This document shows positions 33,100 through 46,800 of a stretch of DNA of 64,000 nt, one piece after another (position 1 is the first letter of the stretch; the number at the start of each line of letters is the position of its first letter). The translations under genes and the position numbers were made by a program. The notes below the pieces were generated by a model. The model was not told the DNA's origin. It made no database searches and saw nothing but the letters and a program-made list of their open reading frames with translations. Source of the stretch: Babylonia areolata (lineage: Eukaryota > Mollusca > Gastropoda > Neogastropoda > Buccinidae); assembly GCF_041734735.1 (NCBI RefSeq), contig NC_134884.1:29711458-29775457 (forward strand). The letters are read 5' to 3'.

Positions 33100-35490
33100 G
33101 TGCACTTATCTGTTTGTGTTTTATCTGTCTTGTAATTCACAGCACAACAAGAATGTGCACATTTAAAAAATCTGTTTCTCTTAACACAAAGTCAGTCTGC
33201 AGCAAACAGTGTCATCGGTCTTTTCTTATTGGTTTGGTTACAAAGGTGTGTTACAAAAGCATGCTACAGAAAGAGTCAGGAGTGTGACTAGCTACAGACT
33301 GACAAAACACTTCAGGCCTTCAGGTATCAGCCTGCATCAGCATTCCAGATGACTACATATAACTTTTCACTTCACCATTTTACACGATAGCAAGTTGTTT
33401 TTCACATCTTCATGACGAGGACTTCTGGTGGCTATGAAGCAGTAGACACCAGCACAAGAGAGATGAGCTCCCCTGTGTTGGTGTCAAAGCCGCCACCCAC
33501 ATGGCTGCTCCAGGGCGGTGGTCAGTGTCTTGAAAAGAATCACATGCAACGTGTGTGGTTCAAAGCATATTATGCAAACTGTGCCCAGAAGAACTTCCGG
33601 CTTTGAAAAAGCATAACCTGCACTTACGTCACCTTTCTGTTGGTATGTTAGCAAAGTATGCAGCTGAAAGAGTTAGGAGGAGTGTGACTGTGTACATACT
33701 GACAAGACGCTTCAGGTATCAGCCTGCATCAGCATTCCAGATGAATACATATAACTTTTCACTTCACCATTTTACATGATGGCAAGTACTTTTTTCTGCG
33801 CATCCTCATGACAAGGACTTGTGGTGGCTATGAAGCAATATAGGCCTGCATGGGGAGAAATGGACTCCCCTGTGTTACCATTTACACGATGGCAAGGACT
33901 CGTGGTGGCAGTGAAGCAGTATAGGCCTGCACGGGGATAGATGAACTCCCCTGTGTGTCATAGCCACCGCCCATGTGGCTGCTCCTGGGTGGTGGTCACT
34001 GCTGCCTTTGGAATAATCGCATGATTGTGTGTGGTTCTAATTATATTATACAAACTGCTTTGCTTTGCCTGGTTACAAAGGTGTCGAACAAAAAAAAAAA
34101 GTTTCCAGTCTATCCTACAGTTATGCCACTACACTGTTGGTCTGTTTCATAAGAATGCAGCACAAAGAGTTAAGTGTGTGACTGTTTACATACTGACAAC
34201 ACTCTTCAGATGTACAGGCATTGGTCTGCAGCAGCAGCAGATGGCAAGTATTTTTTCTTCACATCCTCAGTGGAGAGGTGAACACTCCGGTGTTGCTGTC
34301 ATAGCCACAGCCCACACAGCTGCTCGTGTCTGGTGGTTACTGCCTTTGAAAGAATCGCATGGATTGTGTGTGGTTTAAAGTGTATTATGCAAACTGTGCC
34401 CAAAAGAAATCTGCCGGCTTTGAAAAAGCAAGAGATTGTCATGGTCCTCATCTTCAACCACCCATAAAAATATGGTTGAAAATGTAGCATTGTTTGGTTC
34501 AATGACAACTGTTTCATCTGACTGACATTTTCAGCATTGATGTTTATTTAAATGTCTTGGATTAGAGCAGTGACAACTTATCACAAGCACTGAAGTTCTA
34601 CTGTTCATGGTTGGTCATTACTACAAGCGCGTTGGGTTATGTTGCTGGTCAGGCATCTGCTTGGCAGATGTGGTGTAGCGTATATGGATTTGTCCTGAAC
34701 GCAGTGACACCTTGAGCTACTGGTAATGATACTGGTCATTCCAACACACAGTGCATGCATAGGTCTAGTGTGTGAACTTGCAGTGTCACGATTTTGACTT
34801 TAAGAAGAATTTGGCATACACTAGGGGTATAACCCTGATGACATTCAAGCATCAGAATGTGCCTTAATTTGTCTTTGGATACACTGAGGTGTGGGTTTTA
34901 TCTACCTTGTATTTCAAAGCATAACAAGAATGTGCACATTTACACAACCAGTTTCATTGAGCACAAGTCAGTCAGCAGCTAACAATGTCATAAATCTTTT
35001 CTTTTTGCTTTTTTCTAATTACAAAGGTGTCAAACAACAAAAAACAAAAAGAAACAGACAAAAAATTTCAAATATATCCTACAGTTATGCCACCTGGTCT
35101 GTATGCTCACCATTGTCTGTTACAAAAGTATGCAGGAGAAAGAGTTAGGAGTGTGACTGTGTACATACTGACAAGATGGTTTAGACCTTCAGGTATCAGT
35201 CTGCAGCAGCATTCCAGAAGACCACATATATCTTATCACTTCACCATTTACATAATGGCAAGTAATTTTTCTTGACATCGTCCAGACAAGGACTTGTGGT
35301 GGCTGTGAAGCAATAGAGACCTGCATGGGGAGAGATTAACTCCCCTGGGTTTCTGTCACAGCCACCACCCACACACCTACTCTTAGGTGGTGGTCACTGC
35401 CTTTGAAAGAATCACATGCAGTGTGTGTGGTTCAAAGTATATTATGTAAACTGTGCCCAGAAGAACTCCGTTCAATTTGAAAAAAGTATG
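33100..35490. repeat. Gamma subunits of array unit A (four or more copies)
   Basis: Subunits of about 0.4-0.5 kb share AACTTTTCACTTCACCATTT, GATGGCAAG, CTCATGACAAGGACTTGTGG, AACTCCCCTGTGTT, GGCTGCTCCTGGGTGGTGGT, and GTGTGTGGTTCAAAGTATAT. Copies start near 33100, 33615, 34070 and 35010, with partial extra copies near 33880. Similar subunits recur at 37500-38125, 38530-39200 and 41130-41700. Confidence 0.85.
34616..34730 (+). repeat. Snail-type SINE inserted in the array
   Basis: GCGTTGGGTTATGTTGCTGG to CTTGAGCTACTGGTAATGAT matches the SINE at 11561. TGGTCATT stands on both sides (34611 and 34735), and the empty site (GGTTGGTCATTCTAACACAC) is visible in a sister unit at 39361. It is therefore a clean insertion after duplication. 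Confidence 0.8.
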
Positions 35491-36660
35491 AGATCATCAT
35501 GATCCTCATCTTCAACCATCCATAAAAAATATGGTTGAAAAAATAGCATTGTTTGGTTCAGTGAGATGAAACGTTTCATCTGACATTTTCAACATTGACA
35601 TTTTATTGAAAAGTCTTGGATTAGAGCATGGACAACTTACCACAAGCACAGAAGTTCTACTGTTCATGACTGGTCATTCTAACACACTAGGTTTAGTGTG
35701 TGAGCCTGCAGTGTTCTATGATTTTGACTTCAAGACTGTTTATTGGCTTCAGCTAGAAGAATGTTATGCGAAAGGGGTGTTAAGATAATGTTGAATCATC
35801 AGCCACTCTGCATCTAAAAATCACAAAAACCATGGTGGCTCAGGCATGCTCCTTCTTCTCCCCCCCAGCCCCCTCTCCACCACCCTCCCTGAACACACCC
35901 CTCCCCGCCCCCCCACCACCCTCTCTCTCTCTCTCTCTCTCTCTTCAGCCCCATATGACTTGAAGGGGGTTGCAAATTAGTGTATCATACAGTTCTGTCA
36001 CCCCGAACGTGTATCTGGTTTTCGCTATCTTGGGGTGGAAGTTACATAATTAGTTGTAACAATCACAGGGATGTTGCAAATATATCCTGTAAAACGTTCA
36101 GCATAAATACTGGGTTGATATTGTGGACTAGTGTTCGGTTGTATAACCCATGCTCTTCAACAAGGGAATAATTATGATTGAGTTATTTGGGGAAGAATGT
36201 TGTGTGATGGCAGGAAGATACTGTTATTGTTAGCTGAGCATCTGTGTGACTGCATATGGGAGATTAAAGTTAATGTAAAAAAAGAAAAACTGAGCCCGTG
36301 TAACATGTGCAGGTGCTTCTGTTTCATGTATTCCGTTGCTTGGTTTTAAAACTGGTGAAAGTATGAAAAAAACAAGTAGTGCAGTTGTAATCGTTCTGTT
36401 TCACATTCATTGTGTGTCACATCCTGCACTACATTTTTTTTTTTATTTTTTTTTTTTTTTTATGTTTTCTTCATGTGTCTCAAAAGTGCACGCAGGTTTA
36501 CAGATAAAGAAAAATAATTTTTAAAGCGCAGAATGTAAGACTTACATCTACCAGGTTGTTATCATTTGTAATCACATCAGGCATATAAATACATTTCATC
36601 TTTATTCATCATTTGGAAATTGAATTGTGCATCCACAAGCTTGTCACTTGTGCGTGCGCG

Positions 36661-36703
<43 letters not shown>

Positions 36704-38125
36704 CCTGTGGGCATTTAGCATGTCCTTAGCATAAAAACAGAATACAACATAATCAGAATGACCCATTATCACATTCAGAAAGAGACAAAAAATATTGAGT
36801 TTTCTAGAGTAAGTCAAGGTAAATGGATCAGCAAGGCAGAAAATATAAAAAAGAAGCGATGACAGAAAGAAAATAGACCAGAAACAAAAAGAGTGATGGA
36901 ATTAAAAAAGAATAAATAAATAGATAAAGCTATCACATGATTTACAAAAGGTAGGGATACTGTAATTATAATGAAAAAAATCCCCTGAACCTCACAGGAT
37001 GTTACGTTTGTAAGACTTGGGAGGGTTTTTTGTATTTGCTGCCTCTTCATCTGTGCCAGGTTAGTGGCATTACCCCATAGCTTCTCATTCTGAGTCCCCC
37101 TTACACAACTGCATCCACATTTGTTTGACAGTCCCAACAGCAGCATCCTTTGAGGAACTATTGATGTGTGGTCACAAGTAGGCCACACACAACATACGCA
37201 GAACACTACATACTAACCTAAGCCCTTTACAGACAATAATCACGTTGAGTTGTATCTGAAATCATTTTGATTCATGTAAAATAAAGAACTTTGTCTTAAA
37301 AACCAATGCATTACTGGAACCATGTCTTGAAAACCTAACCCAAGGGTAATTGTTAATGCTTTTATTATTGACTGGTCTGAATGCTGCTTAACCTAACACC
37401 CTTAGTCCTGATATGGCCCTGCATGGTCGGCTGGACTATCAGCAACTAAAGGTAAACTTTATTTCTTGGGTACTTCAGAAAGGCAGAATGTGCCTTAATT
37501 TATTGTTTTTCATTTACATTTAAAATAAAGTCAGCTAACCACTAACAGTGTCATCAGTCTTTGCCCTTTGTCTAGTTACAAAGGTGTCGAACAACAAAAA
37601 ACCAATCCAGTCTAACCTACACCAATGTTGCCTTTCTGTTGGTCTGTCAGAAAAGCATGCAGCAGAAAGAGTCAGGAGTGTGACTGTGTACATACTGACC
37701 AGATGCTTCAGGTATCAGCCTGCAACAGCATTCCAGTAGAACCACATATATAACTTTTCACTTCACCATTTTACATGATGGCAAGTATTTTTTCTCCACA
37801 TCCTCATGACCAGGACTTGTGATGGCTATGAAGCAGTAGACACCAGCCAGAGGTGAGATGAACTCCCCTGTGTTAGTGTCATAGCCACCGCCCACACAGC
37901 TCCTGTGTGGTGGTCACTGCCTTTGACAGAATCACATGGAATGTGTGTGGTTCAAAGTATATTATGCAAACTGTGCCCAAAACAACTGCTCCAGCTTCGA
38001 AAGTATTTTTTCTCCACATCCTCATGACAAGGACTTGTGGTGGCCATGAAATTGTAAATGCCTGACAGAGGCTTGACGAACTCCCCAGTGTTATAGCCAC
38101 CACCCACGTGGCTGCTCCTGGGTGG

Positions 38126-38530
38126 TGGTCACGAAAGTCAAACACGAACAAATTACAGGCCTTCACCACTAGATGCCTATGCCATATTTCAAATGTCAGT
38201 TGGCCAGAAACCATATCAAAGACAAACGCCTGCCTCTGGGGAAGAACCAACCAGGTGCCTATCAGTGAGAATGTTAGCAGGAGGAAATGGGGCTGGATAG
38301 GTCATTCCCTTCAAAAGCCTCCAGACGACACCACAAGCATTTGAATCGAACCCCCAAGGAAAGAGGAAAGTGGGCAGACAAAAGCACACCTGGAGATGAA
38401 GCACGGAGGATGAGATGACGACAACTGGATGGACATGGCCCGGACTGAAGAGGACAGCCCCAAACTGAGTCCGCTGGAGGAGTAATGTTTCAGCAAGGAG
38501 TCGAGAGGCATAAATCAAGTCTGTCAAGTC
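38126..38530 (+). mobile_element. RTE-clade LINE remnant, C-terminus and tail
   Basis: Frames read KLQAFTTRCLCHISNVSWPE, TISKT, then RRKWGWIGHSLQKPPDDTT, the C-terminal signature of RTE-type LINEs (RW.WIGH.LRKP...TRQAL.WNPQG). Downstream, another frame keeps NRTPKERGKWADKS, so it carries frameshifts. It ends in an AAGTC-type tail. It interrupts a gamma subunit right after GGGTGGTGGTCAC and is absent from sister units. Confidence 0.75.
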
Positions 38531-40199
38531 ACATTAACTTTTCACTTCACCATATACAAGATGGCAAGTATTTTTTCTTGACATCCTCATGACAAGGACT
38601 TGTGATGCAGGAAAGCAGTATAGACCTGCAAGGGTGTGTTCGTGTCGTAGCCTCTGCCCACACAGCTACTCCTGGGTGGTGGTCGCTGCCTTTAAAAGAA
38701 TCACAAATGACATGTATTGTGTGTGGTTCAAAGTATATTATGCAAACTGTGCCCAGAAGAACTCTGCCGGTTTTGAAAAAGCATAACCTGCACTTTTGTC
38801 ACCTTTCTGTCGGTCTGTTATAAAAGTTAGAATGCAACTGAAAGAGTCAGGAGTATGACTGTGTACATAATGACAGGATGCTTCAGGCCTTCAGGTATCA
38901 GCCTGCACCAGCATTCCAGATGACTACATATAACTTTCACTTCACCATTTACACGATGGCAAGTTGGGTTTTTTTTTTCATATCCTCATGATGAGGACTT
39001 GTGATGTAGTGAAGTAGGAGAAACCTGATCAGGGAGAGATTAACTCCCCTGGGTTTTTTTTAATAGCCACCATCCAACAGCTACTCCTGGGTGGTGGTGT
39101 TCACTGCCTTTGGAAGAATCACATGCAATGTATGTGGATCAAATTACATTATGTAAACTGTGCCCAGAAGAACTCCACCAGCTTTGAAAAAGCATGAGAT
39201 TGTCATGATCATCATCTTAACCATCCATAAAAAATATGGTAGTGTTTGGTTCAGTGAGGAGAACCGTTTCATCTGACATTTTCAGCATTGACATTTTGTT
39301 GAAAAGTTTTGGATTAGAGCATGGACAACTTATCACAAGCACAGAAGTTCTACTGTTCATGGTTGGTCATTCTAACACACATGGTATTGGTAGGTCTGGT
39401 ATGTGAGCCTGCAGTGTGTCATGATATTGACTTCAAGACTCTTTATAGGCTTCAACTAGAAGAATTTTGTATGTGCAAGGGGTGTTAAGATAACATTCAA
39501 TCATCAGCCACTCTGCATCTAAAAATCACAAAAATGCTTCCTCCCCCCCTCTCCCACACACATGCGCGGAAACACACACACACTCTTCAGCCCCATGTGA
39601 CATGAATGGGGTCACAGATTAGTGTAGCATACAGTTCTGTTACCCTGAACATGTCATCTGGTTTTTGCCATCTTCTGATGTAAAGTCATAAATGGTATCA
39701 CATGGATGTTGCAAATATATCCTGGTAACATTGAGCCTAAATACTTGTTATTGTGGCCTTGCGTGTGGTTGTATAACCCATGCTCCTCAGCAAGGGAATA
39801 ATTATGATTGAGTTATTTAGGGAAGAATGTTGTGTGATGGCAGGAAGATAATGTAAGCTAAGCATCTCTGAGATAGCATGAGGGAGATTAAAGTTAATGT
39901 AAGAAAGGAAAACAGCCTGAGTTGACATATGCAGGTGCTTTCGTTTCAATGATTTCATTGCTTGGTTTTACTGGTGTTAGTATGAAAAAAAGCAAGTTAT
40001 GCAGTTTTTGTCGTCATTCTGTTTCACATTGATTGTGTCACATCATGTACTACATTTTTCTATTTTTAAAATGTTTCTTCATGTGTCTCAAAAGTGTACA
40101 CTGGTTTACAGATAAGAAAAAAGAATTTTTAAAGTGCAGAATGTAAGACCTAAATTTAACAGGTTGTTATCATTTGTGAGCACAACACACTCTCTCCCT

Positions 40200-40600
40200 C
40201 TCCCTCACCCTCTCTCTCTTTCTCTCTCTGTCTCTCTCTCTTGGATATGCTTGAAAAGATGATTACAAGTATGCAAGCTCAAATGCAGATATACCCTAGT
40301 ATTTACTTATCATCATTGCTTATAGCCCAGCCATTACACAGTGGCACAGCAGAACTGAAAATACTTCATTATGGACACCACAGAATCTGAAAAGGAAAAA
40401 AAAAACTAAAAGCAAAAAAGACAACTGGAAAGAAGGCACAAATAAAGTCATATGCCATGTAGGTAGACTAGGTCCTGTCTAATGTTGATTTTTCCATCAT
40501 TTATTTTGTTAGTGGATTATAAAATAAAATAATTTAATTAAAAAAAATAACTACCGAAAAAAACTCCCAGAATTGCACAGGGTATCATGTTAGTAAGACT
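40200..40600. repeat. Array unit C leader
   Basis: After a CT-rich tract, TTGGATATGCT at 40242 begins the leader. It matches unit D at 43148 through GCAGAACTGAAAATAC and CACGGAATCTGAAAA-like sequence. Confidence 0.75.
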
Positions 40601-42449
40601 TTGGTGGGTTTTGTTTTTGTTTTTGCTGCCTCTTCATCTGTGCCATGTTAGTGGCATTACCCCTGAGCTGCTCATTTTGAGTCCTCCATACACAACCAGA
40701 CCCACATTTGTTTGACACAGTCCCAGCGGGAGCATTCTTTGAGGAACTATCAGTGTTTGGTGTCAAAAGAGGCCACACACCAACATACGCAGAACACTAC
40801 ATATTATGCCCCATACTGACAATAATCACATCAAGTTGTATCTCAAATCACTTTGGCTCATTTGAAATAGATAACTTTGTCTTAAAATTAATGCACTGCT
40901 GGAACCATGTCTTGAAAACCTAACCCAAGGGTAATTGTTGATGCTTTTATTATTGACTGGTTTGAATGCTGCTTAACCTAACACCCTTAGTCCTGATATG
41001 GCCCTGCATGGTCGGCTGGACTATCAGCAATAAAAGGTAAACTGTATTTCTTGGGTACTTCAAAAACTAGTGGCAGAATGTACCTTTATTTGTTGTTTTT
41101 CATTTTCATTTGACACAAAGGCAGTCTACAGCCACCAGTGTCACCAGCCTTTTGATTTTCTTTTGTATGGTTAAAAAAGTGTCAACAGCAAAACAAAAAC
41201 AGAAAATACTTATGCCATCACTGTGTTGGTCTGTCAAAAAAGCATGCAGCTGAAAGAGTCAGGAGTGTGACTAACTACAGACTGACAAGACACTTCAGGT
41301 ATCAGCCTGCATCAGCATTCCAGATGACAACATATAACTTTTCACTTCACCATTTTACGCGATAGCAAGTTGTTTTTTCTCATCTTCATGACGAGGACTT
41401 GTGGTGGCTATGAAGCAGTAGACACCAGCACAGGAGCGATGAACTCCCCTGTGTTGGTGTCATAGCCGCCACCCACATGGCTGCTCCAGGGTGGTGGTCA
41501 GTGTCTTGAAAAGAATCACATGCAGTGTGTGTGGTTCAAAGCATATTATGCAAACTGTGCCCAGAAGAACACTGAAGATTATAAATTAAAAAAAAGCATG
41601 ACATACACTTATGTCACCTTTCTATTGGTCAGTTAGAAAAGCATGAGGCAGAAAGAATTAGGAATGTGACTATGTACATACTGACAAGATGCTTCAAGCA
41701 TGCTCCATTATTTGCCCCCCTTCAACACACACTCTTCAACCCCACATGACTTGAAGGGGGTCGCAAAGTGGTGTATCATACAGTTCTGTCACCCTGAACA
41801 TGTCATATGGTTTTTGCCATCTTGGGGTGTAAAGTCATATGAATGGTTGTAAAAATCACAGGGATGTTGCAAATATATGACCCTGTTTAATTTCAGTGTA
41901 AATACAGGTTGATATGTGTGTGACTGAGTTCGTATTAGAGGAAGAATGTTGTGTGATGATAGGAAGGTACTATTATTGTTAGCGTCTGTGTGATTGCATA
42001 TGGGAGATTGAAGTTATTGTAAGAAAAGAAAAACTTGAGTATGAGTTTACATATGGATGCTTTTGTTTCGTTGGTTTGGTTGCTTGGTTTAAATTTTTCC
42101 TTTGATACTGTGTTACTTGCTTTGGTTTAAATCTTTACTCTGACAAGGTGTTACTTGCCTATGTTTGTTCTACATTTTCTTCTTTCAATTGAATCAGCAC
42201 CACGTGAGTGTTACCCAACAAATGAACAATAAACTACATTCACTTGATAAGTAGACTACACTTGCAGAATTAAAATATGAACATGTACAATCAGTCAGTA
42301 CTTGGAATATCTAACACTAACACTATTTTTTTCAAATGCTTTTTTCATGTCTCAAAAATGAACGCTTTGGGGGGGGGGGGGGGCAGGCAAAGGGAAAAAA
42401 GTGCAGAATGTAAGATTTAGACTAACATACTAAGGTTGTTATCATTTGC

Positions 42450-42457
42450 GAGCACAA

Positions 42458-42498
<41 letters not shown>

Positions 42499-43070
42499 CT
42501 CGTGAGATGCCGGAGGTCTTTCAGAAAAAAAGCATCCCTGCCTTCCGGAAATACGTTAGAAATTTCTTCCATTCTATTGCGCTCTTAATTTCTGCCTTTT
42601 TTTTTTCTTTTTTTTTCTCACTGTTATGCCCTTTTTCTGTCTTCCCAGGCCACTCCCCTTTCTTTTTTAAAGCAAACCTTGACACTTGTTTTCTTTTTTT
42701 CCACAGACTATGATGTATTATTTGTACTGCTTTGCTCTATTAGGTGGTGAAATTATAAAGACTGGGATGGGCACTAGCTGTCATTTCTGCTGTGTTATTT
42801 GCCTATTCAGTATTTGGTCTTTTTATGTATTGTTTACTGGCTTTGAAGCATTAGTGTTTTTGGGGGGTATTTTTTACAATTTTTTTGTAATTTGGGGATA
42901 AAGGAAACAGAAGGGCTGACGTCCTCAACATGGACTAGTCTTATTTGCCCAAAGGAGCTAAATGGTTAAGATAATGTGTCATGAACTGGATTTGTGGGTT
43001 TGTCTTAATGAAAAAAAAAATATATATATAGATCTGACAGTTTTGTGTTGATGCGGTTGAGCATTTGTAT
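42450..43070. other. Single-copy stretch within the array
   Basis: (CA)n at 42461-42497, then T-rich sequence not obviously shared with other units. No gene is seen. Confidence 0.5.
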
Positions 43071-43144
43071 CGTTTGATAGTCCTGATATGGCCTTGTACA
43101 GTCGGTTGGACTGTAAGCAACATCACACACACACACACACACAC

Positions 43145-43870
43145 TTCTGTTTGGATATGCTAGAATTCATGTATGCAAACTCAGTGCAGATTTACCTTTG
43201 TATTTGTTTATCATCATTGCCTATTGCCCAACCATTTATTCAGTGCCATGGCAGAACTGAAAATACCATGATATGGATACCCACGGAATCTGAAAAAGAA
43301 ACAAAAACCGAAAAGGAAAAAATGGGGGGAAAAAGGCGTAAGTAAAGTCATATGCATGTACATAAATTTAGGACCTGTTTGACGTTGATTAGTCCATCAT
43401 TTATTTGCCAGTGGATTTTTAAAAAAAAAGTACTCTGGACATAATCATACAGATTACACAAAAATGTATGCAATAAAAGGCATAAAACATCACTACCACC
43501 ACCACCAACAACAATAAAATATTCTTGCAGACATCTCGAATGTCCTAAGCACAAAAACAGAATACAACATAATAAGAATGACCCATTATCAAATCCAAAA
43601 TAAGACAAAAGCATGTTCAAAGTTGTTGTGTTTTTTTGTTTGTTTTTTTGTGTGTGTTTTTTTATAGACAACATCAACATGAATGGATCAGCAAGGCAGA
43701 AAATAAGAAAGGAACAGATGGCTGGGGGGCTGAAAAGAAATGAACAGATGGCTGGGGGGCTGAACATCTTAAAATTCTATCACTGAATTTACAAAAGGTA
43801 GGGATACTGTTTATTGTGGAAAAATCCAATGAATCACACAGGGTGTTACGTAAATAAGAGTGTGTTGTTG
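43145..43870. repeat. Truncated array unit D next to receptor A
   Basis: Leader sequence shared with units B and C: TTGGATATGCT, then AGAATGACCCATTATCA, AATGGATCAGCAAGGCAGAA and ACAAAAGGTAGGGATACTGT. On the minus strand it forms the 3' flank of receptor A and supplies an AATAAA (plus strand 43810-43815), about 85 bp past the stop codon. Confidence 0.75.
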
Positions 43871-43897
43871 TTTTTTAGAATATAATCTTCAAGCTAA

Positions 43898-46800
43898 TTA
43901 ACTGTGCAATTTGTCAAAATTGGATTCCAGCCATTTTAGAAGTTTGGCATCATTTGCTTTTCTCCGCTTTTCCATGACAGTGTTGAAGGTATACATGAAC
44001 GGATTGAGGGCAGAGTTTAATGGCAGTGCAAATACGGTCAGTGCCACGGTCACCTCCCCAGGGATAGGTGTTCCTGCCAGCGCCAGTATCCCACACATTC
44101 CAGTGGGAAACCAGCACATGAAATCTGTGACAGCGACACTGATTAACCTCCGAGCTATGGTCATGTCACGTGACTCTTTCGTGGTGTTGGCTGTCATGGC
44201 GTTTTTCTGTACAGACCAGTAGATGAACGCTTGTCCTATAGAAATAAGTATAAACAGAATAAAATTCAGTATTATTAACACGCTGAAGGAATACATTCGT
44301 CCTTTGAACTCACGCCTCGTAACTGGTAGGGGAATGCACATTCCTGTCTGGCTGAAAAACTCCCAGTGTGACGTTGCTGGAAGTAAAGGCAGTGAAGCAA
44401 GCAAGCAACCAACCAGCCACGTCACTGCGCAAGCCGTTACTGCCGATTTTCTCTCAAATCGTACGTTACTGAAAGGAAAGCGGAGAACAAGGAAACGATC
44501 CAGTGTGATGAGCCAGATGATCAGAGCTGACACTTCACTGGACAATAGTGATAGAACCCCAGCCATTTTACAAGCCACACTGGTTTTCCATGTGTCATCA
44601 TAATGGAGATATCTGCCTCGGTATCTTTCATCAGCCGCCCCGATGATTGCAGTGTAGACACCCATCAGAAAGTCAGCCATGGTGAGGTTGATGACAAAGG
44701 CATTGAAGCCACTTGAAGAGGAAGTCTTCCACGCATACAAACGTACAACGAAACAAAAAACGTTGCCTGTGATTGACAAGCAGCTGATCAACCAGAGGAA
44801 TGCCCGGTATGCCCAAGACTGCAATAAATCTTCACACGATGAAAGTTCGTCTTTCGGGGAGTGGCAGAAAGCATCATCAAAATTTTCTGGCAGGATCTCA
44901 TTGCAGCACAGTTTATAGTTTTGTGCGGATATTAAATCTAAATAGAAAAGACCTTTCAGTATGTCCGGTGGAAATGTTTTCACCGGACTGTCATCCAAAA
45001 GCAATTCAACCAATTTTGGTATGAAGTGAAAACCACTAGGGCCGATAGTGTGCACGTCAGTGTGTGTTAAATCGAGCTTTTGCAAGTGTGAGAAACTTTC
45101 AAACACTTTTGAATCAAAGACTGTCAGTTTGGTGTGTGACAGATCTATCATTGTGAGTGTGTGTTGTTCAACAGTAGCGTCATCAGCGTAGAGTGAGGTG
45201 ATTGGATTGTTGGACAAGGACAGTGTCCGCAGGTTGTGTAATTCCACAAAACGACTTGTATTGATATGCTGAAGTGCATTGCCAGAGAGATCAAATTTCC
45301 TTAGATTGAATAATTTCATTACTGGCAAGGTCGTCAGTGAACAGCGAGCGAGAATCAAGTGAACAATGTATATATTATCACTGACATCAAACAGTGTCAT
45401 TCCTGTGCCCGAAGCGTCCAAAGAGCGTAGGTAAGGAGAACGCACAGCAGAAAATGGCTGAAAGCATAGGAAAACGTGAGCTTGACAAAGACAGCCAAGA
45501 GGACACGTCACACCACAAGCGAGTTCATCATCATACAGGGGGCACTGAGGCTGGCCATCACACAGGTGATCACCATGCAGACATATCTGGGAAGATCTGC
45601 ATCTGAAGAATCCTGGACATTTCATTTCGTCACAGCCTTCTTCGTCTTTGCGGTTGATGCAGTCATACATTCCATTGCATCGTGTGAAGACAGGGTGGCA
45701 ATCGCTGAAATCATCGGGGCACATATAATGAGTATCAGGACAGGGTTCATTGTCATGTTCTTGAGGTTCGTGTGGCGCTGTCATTGGGGCCATCAGTTTA
45801 AACGTTGTACAAGTGCTTTCATCTGATTCATCGTAACAGTCAGATATTCTGTTACATACATTGTCATAGGAGACACACTGACCGTTAGTGCAGGTAAATG
45901 AGTTGACACACTGAGGATGGCTACAGAAAGATTCATCACTATTATCCTGACAGTCGACTATGAAATCACACACCAGGGTATATGACAATGTTGTGGAGCC
46001 ACCATCACATGGGAATGTGGGGACTGGTGACATTTTACTATCTGGTCTTTCATGGCTCGTTGAATTAGATCCCTTGTTCACGTGGAGCAAATAATCAGAA
46101 AACATACAAGGCTTTTTATCCTCCTGACTACACGCGCTATTCTGGTTAGAACTGCAGGAAAGAAAAGTAGGTATCATATGGCCACCAAAGCATGTTGTCA
46201 GAGACCCCTTTTCTGTATGCAACAAAGAATGTGTCCTGGTCGACAGAGTCACTTCAGAACCACGAATGTTCTTTTCCGTGTCGTTTGTCTTGAATTCACA
46301 TACCACTCCGTATGATAAAGTGCGAGTGTTCATTGTACACTTTTCTGTCCTGTGGGAATTAAAGATTTTAGAAGTGCTGATACACAATTTTCTGTCTGGG
46401 TAGACGTTCGTGTTGAGTTCACCATAGTGATAAAGAACCGTCCTGTCTCCGTGCACTATGCGGTGTCTGTACATGTTTGGCAACGTCATGTCACCAAAGA
46501 ATGCATTCACCCAAACTTCTCCAAGACGAGGCAGACGATATTTTGTCAAAGTACGGAACTTTCTTAGCCATCTATATGTACACTTGGGGGTCCCGAAAAA
46601 CCCTCCAACAGAATTACAGTATGCATTCGCTCTTTTGATGATGTCAGTTTCACCACTCTCAAAACTGTGCAAGCCATGGAATATCTTATAACAACGGTTG
46701 CATAACGCAATCAGTCCCCGACAGCCAGGACTGCTGAAGGGACAGTGTTCCGTTTCATCCCGCCCATCTTCGCATTCTACATACATGTTACAATCCAGAT

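Larger units (their letters stand above)
32580..43870. repeat. Tandem segmental array, 3-4.5-kb units
   Basis: Three fuller units and one truncated one repeat the same block order: a leader (CAGAATACAACATAAT at 36737 and 43559), an alpha block (CAACATACGCAGAACACTAC at 32737, 37188, 40782), a beta block (TAGTCCTGATATGGCCCT at 32990, 37406, 40990), roughly 0.5-kb gamma subunits and an AT-rich tail. The same beta motif occurs at 43078. The alpha-to-alpha distance is about 4.45 kb, then 3.6 kb. The array ends within about 30 bp of the receptor A stop codon. No host gene is seen inside it. Confidence 0.85.
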
